From contig DHPY01000088.1 of the NCBI GenBank assembly GCA_002411015.1, forward strand, positions 3,068 through 37,881: a DNA stretch of 34,814 nt, read 5' to 3'. The translations under genes and the position numbers were made by a program. The DNA is from Armatimonadetes bacterium UBA5352. Lineage in GTDB: Bacteria > Armatimonadota > Zipacnadia > Zipacnadales > UBA5352. A model generated the notes under the pieces. The model made no database searches. It was not told the DNA's origin and saw nothing but the letters and a program-made list of their open reading frames with translations. This document shows, in pieces, positions 31,398 through 34,814 of this stretch (positions within the stretch are counted from its first letter, which is position 1; each line of letters begins with the position of its first letter).

Positions 31398-33995
31398 ATG
31401 ATGAAGCGACTGATCGCGGTCCTCCTCGCGGCGGGCCTGGCATCCGCCGCCTCTTCCGCAGAGTGCACCGTAGAGGGCCTCAGCGCCGAGTACGCAGACG
31501 CGCCCGGGGCGATGTTGACCGTCGCAGGCGGTAGCGCGATGCGCCTGGAGTTCGTGATGCTCGATGGGAAGAGCGGTGCCGTGCTCGACGCCGCCTCAGG
31601 CGATCTGGGCGATACGCTGCTGGTCACACAGAGCCCGGTTGGCGACGGTAGCATGATCCGCTGGCCGCTTGAGTTCCGGAACGATGGCGCGGAGCAGCGC
31701 TGGCTGGAGGTGCGCGCGGTCATCACCCCTGAGGGCGACGGCCCGTTCGGCTTCTGGAACGGCCACGATGACTACACGCCCGCTCCCGCCGAGATCCCCC
31801 CGATGCCGGCGGAGATCTGCACGCCGCTTGTGTCGCTCTCAGGCCCCGATGCGGGCCTGGCGTGGGGCCTCGAGGCCGATGCGCTGATGTCGTGGTACGA
31901 GGGAGCGGGAGAGGGCGGGCGCTTCTGGTTCGGCTGCCGGATCGTGATCGATCCGGGCGAGACTTACACGCTGCCGCTGGTGCTCTTCAGCCACCCGGCG
32001 ACCTTCGGCTATCTCGATGCATTCGAGCGCTACCACGATCTCTTCCCGGAGAGCTTCGGGATCGGCGCGAATCCGGTTGATCCGCGCGCGACCGGCGCGG
32101 GCTGCGACTACGCCGGCTGGCACCAGGGCTCGCCCGAGCTCGTGCGGCGAGTGGGCGGAACGTGGGACTGGTGCATGAAGTCGTGGCGGCTGCCGGGCAA
32201 CTGGGCGAACCGGCCCGAACTCTGGCGCGACAGCTTCGGCAACCTCGCAAGCTGGAACGCGAACTGGGCGGCGAAGGCCGAGAACATGGAGCGAGCGGAC
32301 TTCGCGGGCATGTACTACATCTGGCCCGCGTGGACCGATGAGGACCTGGCGGCGGAGCGCTGGCCGGATGCGCGCGTGGACGACCCGACCGCGCCGCGTG
32401 TGCAGTGGGAGAACGTGACGATGGCACACCTGACCTTCCCCGCCGACCCGGACTACCTCGCGTGGACGAAGGACCATCTGCGCGAGGTGCTCGCAGGCGG
32501 GCAGTACCAGGGCTTCGGGCTCGACTCGGCCGGCTCCGATGGCCGCGCGCGTGGCTCAGCAGCACAGGCCAGCCCCGGACGTGCCTGGGACGAGGACGGG
32601 GTCTACTGCCGCGTGAACGCCGGCACAGCGCAACTGATGGACGCCATCCACGAGATGGAGGCGCAGGACGGCTATCGGGCGGCGGCTGTGCCCAACGGCG
32701 GCGATTGGATGATCATGACGCGCGCGGATTCGGTCCTCATCGAGCACTCGCCGCTGCGCTTCGAGACTGACTGGGTCGATCGGCTCAATGCAGGCGAAAA
32801 GGTCCTCAACTGGTGGGACCAGCTCGACATCTGGCAGCTCGTGTCCTCGAGCAGCGCACCGCCGGAGCAGCTTCGCCGGGAGATTGCGGGCATGGCGCGC
32901 TTCATCCGCCTGCGCAGCCTTCAGCTTGGCGGGGTGCCGATGTACCGCCAGGCCAGCGGCATCGCGAGCACGATGGAGGACCTGCCGAAGATCGCGGAGA
33001 TTGTGCGCGCGGGCTGGCAGCCCGTGCCCGCGATGAAGGCCGACCGTCGGCTCTGGCTCTCGCGCTACGGTGACGGCAACGCGGGCGAGGTGCGCCTCGT
33101 GGCCTGCAACCCGGAGGCCGAGGCCATTGCGACGGAGGTCGAGGTCTTCGGCGAGTACATCGGCAACGGAGGCTGGCTGCTGGCCGATGAGGCCGGACAG
33201 CCGCTCGCGCAGCGCGTGACAGGCCCGCGCACGGAGGCACGCGTGACGGTGCCGCCCGCGTGGCAGACGATCCTGCGGCCGGTCGCGATGGTGAGTGCCG
33301 ACGCTAGCTTCCGGGCCACCGTGAGCTTCGAGGGAGACATCCACGAGCGAGTGCTGCGGATCGAGATCGCCGAAGTCGAGGCCCCCTTCGAGATCGCTCC
33401 GCTGGACACGGTGGAGTGGCGCGCGCAGGCGAGGCGGGAGCCGATTCGCGTGAGCGAGCCAGGGGTCGTCGAGGTTCGTCAGTTCAGTAACATGTTTGCC
33501 TCGCCAGCGGAGGGCATCCTCAGCTTCCCGTTCATCGAGGACGGAGAGCCGGCCTGCAGCATCGTGATCCCCGAGGATGCCACGGAGGACGAGCAGTACG
33601 CGGCCTTCCGTGTGCAGGAGTACTTCCGCTTCATCGGCTCGCAACCGGATCGCGATGGCAAGCCCACGGTCGAGGGGCCGATGATCCCGATCGTGCCGGG
33701 GGATGCAGACGGACGGCGCGTCGTGCTGACAACACCGCCGCTTGACCAGGTGCGTGCCGACGAGCCTCCTCCATCGAGCATCCGCATCGAGGGCAGCGAC
33801 CTCCTCGTTGAGTACTCTTGGTTCGGCGCATCGCCTTCTGAGGCAGTCTACCGACTGCTCGGGCTTCTCGATCGCGAGCACCCGTTCCGCGGGGCCACGC
33901 CGGTGAAATTCGAGGACGAGCGCGAGTTGGCTGCCTATGAGCGGGCAGGGCTGATCGATGCAGTGGTCCACGATCGCGAGGAGCTGGGTATGTGA
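31398..33995 (+). CDS. Large secreted glycosidase-like protein, unknown family
   Basis: This 865-residue protein has a signal peptide (MMKRLIAVLLAAGLASAASSA). Residues of about 25-230 look like a beta-sandwich, and about 240-580 resemble a TIM barrel, with YQGFGLDSAGSDGRARG and AAVPNGGDWMIMTRADSVLIEHSPLRF as possible strand ends carrying acidic residues. A beta domain follows. Near the C-terminus, SIVIPEDATEDEQYAAFRVQEYFRFIG resembles the non-catalytic alpha/beta domain found in front of GH20 and GH67 enzymes. I cannot name a family or prove catalysis. ATG at 31398 or 31401 (GGAG 6 nt upstream of the latter) may be used. It starts right at the stop of the LamG gene. Confidence 0.8.
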   Translation: MMKRLIAVLLAAGLASAASSAECTVEGLSAEYADAPGAMLTVAGGSAMRLEFVMLDGKSGAVLDAASGDLGDTLLVTQSPVGDGSMIRWPLEFRNDGAEQRWLEVRAVITPEGDGPFGFWNGHDDYTPAPAEIPPMPAEICTPLVSLSGPDAGLAWGLEADALMSWYEGAGEGGRFWFGCRIVIDPGETYTLPLVLFSHPATFGYLDAFERYHDLFPESFGIGANPVDPRATGAGCDYAGWHQGSPELVRRVGGTWDWCMKSWRLPGNWANRPELWRDSFGNLASWNANWAAKAENMERADFAGMYYIWPAWTDEDLAAERWPDARVDDPTAPRVQWENVTMAHLTFPADPDYLAWTKDHLREVLAGGQYQGFGLDSAGSDGRARGSAAQASPGRAWDEDGVYCRVNAGTAQLMDAIHEMEAQDGYRAAAVPNGGDWMIMTRADSVLIEHSPLRFETDWVDRLNAGEKVLNWWDQLDIWQLVSSSSAPPEQLRREIAGMARFIRLRSLQLGGVPMYRQASGIASTMEDLPKIAEIVRAGWQPVPAMKADRRLWLSRYGDGNAGEVRLVACNPEAEAIATEVEVFGEYIGNGGWLLADEAGQPLAQRVTGPRTEARVTVPPAWQTILRPVAMVSADASFRATVSFEGDIHERVLRIEIAEVEAPFEIAPLDTVEWRAQARREPIRVSEPGVVEVRQFSNMFASPAEGILSFPFIEDGEPACSIVIPEDATEDEQYAAFRVQEYFRFIGSQPDRDGKPTVEGPMIPIVPGDADGRRVVLTTPPLDQVRADEPPPSSIRIEGSDLLVEYSWFGASPSEAVYRLLGLLDREHPFRGATPVKFEDERELAAYERAGLIDAVVHDREELGM

Positions 33996-34017
33996 GGGGA
34001 GATGCGCTGACGGGCGC

Positions 34018-34299
34018 GTGCGAGCGCTCCTGCCGGCACATCGGTACTACAACGACGGCGCCGACGCCGCCACCGCGCGCGGCTTCGTCGGCGAGCCAAC
34101 CGGCCTGTGGTATCTCGGGACCGGTGACCGCTCGCCGGAGCTGCTCGATGAGTGGCTGGCGACGATGCTCGAGCACGCCCGGAACGGTCTGCGGATTGCG
34201 GCCGCCGAGCCCGAGGAGACGTGGCTGCATTCCGAGGGCCGCGATGGCCTCTACGCCGACGAGGTTTGCCGGATTGTGCAGAGCCGGGAACCGGTGTAG
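34018..34299 (+). CDS. Short hypothetical ORF, possibly a gene remnant
   Basis: Starting at GTG 34018, 93 codons read HRYYNDGADAATARGFVGE, TGLWYLGTGDRSPELLDEW, MLEHARNGLRIAAAEPEETW and finish VCRIVQSREPV. The composition looks like a real protein, and the frame lies 22 bp behind the large secreted protein. The only good ribosome site (AGGGGAG) is too far from the GTG and instead serves an ATG at 34001 that stops at once. It may be the C-terminal remains of a larger gene. I recognise no family. Confidence 0.35.
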   Translation: MRALLPAHRYYNDGADAATARGFVGEPTGLWYLGTGDRSPELLDEWLATMLEHARNGLRIAAAEPEETWLHSEGRDGLYADEVCRIVQSREPV

Positions 34300-34390
34300 A
34301 TGAGCGAGGCGCCGTCCTGGCGAGTAACGCGACCGAGGCTGAATCGCGCGCGGGAATGCGCTACCGGATAACCGGGGAGGAGCTACCGCG

Positions 34391-34516
34391 ATCCCCCCAC
34401 TGATCTGCCTCATCGCAGCTGTCTGCGTTGCGCTGCCTGCTGTCGCCGAGTTGCCGACCGCGCCTCCCGGAGCCGACGAGCACACGGTCGTGCTCGGGCA
34501 TCTCGATGAGGGCTGA
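34391..34516 (+). pseudogene. Remnant of a secreted LamG-type gene with lost start codon
   Basis: A strong ribosome site, GGGGAGGAG, is followed 8 nt later by ATC instead of ATG. In that frame the sequence reads IPPLICLIAAVCVALPAVA, a plausible signal peptide, then DEHTVVLGHLDEG and a stop at 34514-34516. HTVVL.H.DEG resembles the opening of LamG domains. I infer a decayed gene that lost its start and gained an early stop. The following 34517-34694 shows no clear gene. Confidence 0.4.
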
Positions 34517-34694
34517 GGGCGACGTGGCTGAGGAGCCTCCGTGCGCGGCCATCGCTGCTGCGAGTCAATGCACCGTCTGGCCCGCGGAGACCTTCGCCCG
34601 GGGAGGGTGGTGGAGCTGCTGGCGGGGCGACAGGGCGCGCAGACGAAGTGGTGGCGCACGGAAGTAGCGGTCGCGGGCGGGGGCGCACGGTTCG

Positions 34695-34814
34695 TCAAGG
34701 ACTGCGGTAGCCGGGTGCCTCGCCGACCTCCGCCAGCTCGATGAAGCCACGCTGCTCGATCAGCCCCGTCGCCATCACTGCCTCGTGCATGTCCGGCAGC
34801 ACGGTCTCCGGGAT
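34695..34814 (-). CDS. C-terminal end of an unidentified minus-strand gene
   Basis: From the window edge, 39 codons read in one open frame to a TGA at 34695-34697. They include IPETVLPDMHEAVMATGLIE, QRGFIELAEVG and the ending APGYRSP. The frame has no start in the window, so it would be a 5'-truncated gene continuing to the right. It is too short to place in a family. Confidence 0.45.
   Translation of the reverse strand: MPETVLPDMHEAVMATGLIEQRGFIELAEVGEAPGYRSP

Overview
The window is about 34.8 kb of GC-rich bacterial chromosome. Gene content points to a diderm bacterium: it has an MlaE-MlaF-MlaD lipid transport operon whose MlaD ends in what looks like its own outer-membrane beta-barrel. 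It also has many secreted carbohydrate-type proteins (kelch, LamG, CBM-like), Gfo/Idh/MocA and sulfatase genes. That mix suggests a diderm Terrabacteria lineage, with Armatimonadota as my best guess; this is inference, as no rRNA or other decisive marker is present.

Layout. 1-1669: the distal part of a type I-E-like CRISPR array (27 complete repeats plus one cut by the window edge); leader and cas genes, if any, lie to the left. 1757-3633: two divergent tRNA genes, tRNA-Asp (GTC, minus) and tRNA-Pro (CGG, plus), each with a clear sigma70-type promoter and hairpin terminator. A 1504-bp insertion sequence with perfect 48-bp inverted ends sits exactly between the two promoters. 3745-9223: M20 peptidase, endonuclease IV (nfo), a small membrane protein, a secreted kelch propeller, larC, and a DPM1-like glycosyltransferase. 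9231-16824: ClC transporter with CBS domains, long-form hibernation factor (hpf), pyruvate kinase (pyk), DegT/DnrJ aminotransferase, CBM-like secreted protein, GNAT acetyltransferase, Gfo/Idh/MocA oxidoreductase. 16951-19523: larE and an orphan FHA-GAF histidine kinase.

19516-29515 (all minus strand) is a long collinear housekeeping block, read in the order mlaE, mlaF, mlaD, rplI, dnaB, purD, purE, purF, purM. Genes mostly overlap or nearly touch, and a consensus-like promoter lies in front of mlaE. The block joins envelope lipid transport, ribosomal protein bL9, the replicative helicase and four purine biosynthesis enzymes. 29563-34814 is an accessory, decaying region: a sulfatase broken by an internal deletion and frameshift, an intact LamG protein coupled to a large secreted glycosidase-like protein, a short uncertain ORF, a LamG-type remnant whose start codon seems to have mutated, and the C-terminus of a further minus-strand gene.

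The points most worth a second look are the transenvelope-type MlaD, the codon phase of the CRISPR spacers, the IS placed symmetrically between two tRNA promoters, the broken sulfatase and LamG genes, and larC plus larE in one window without larA or larB.
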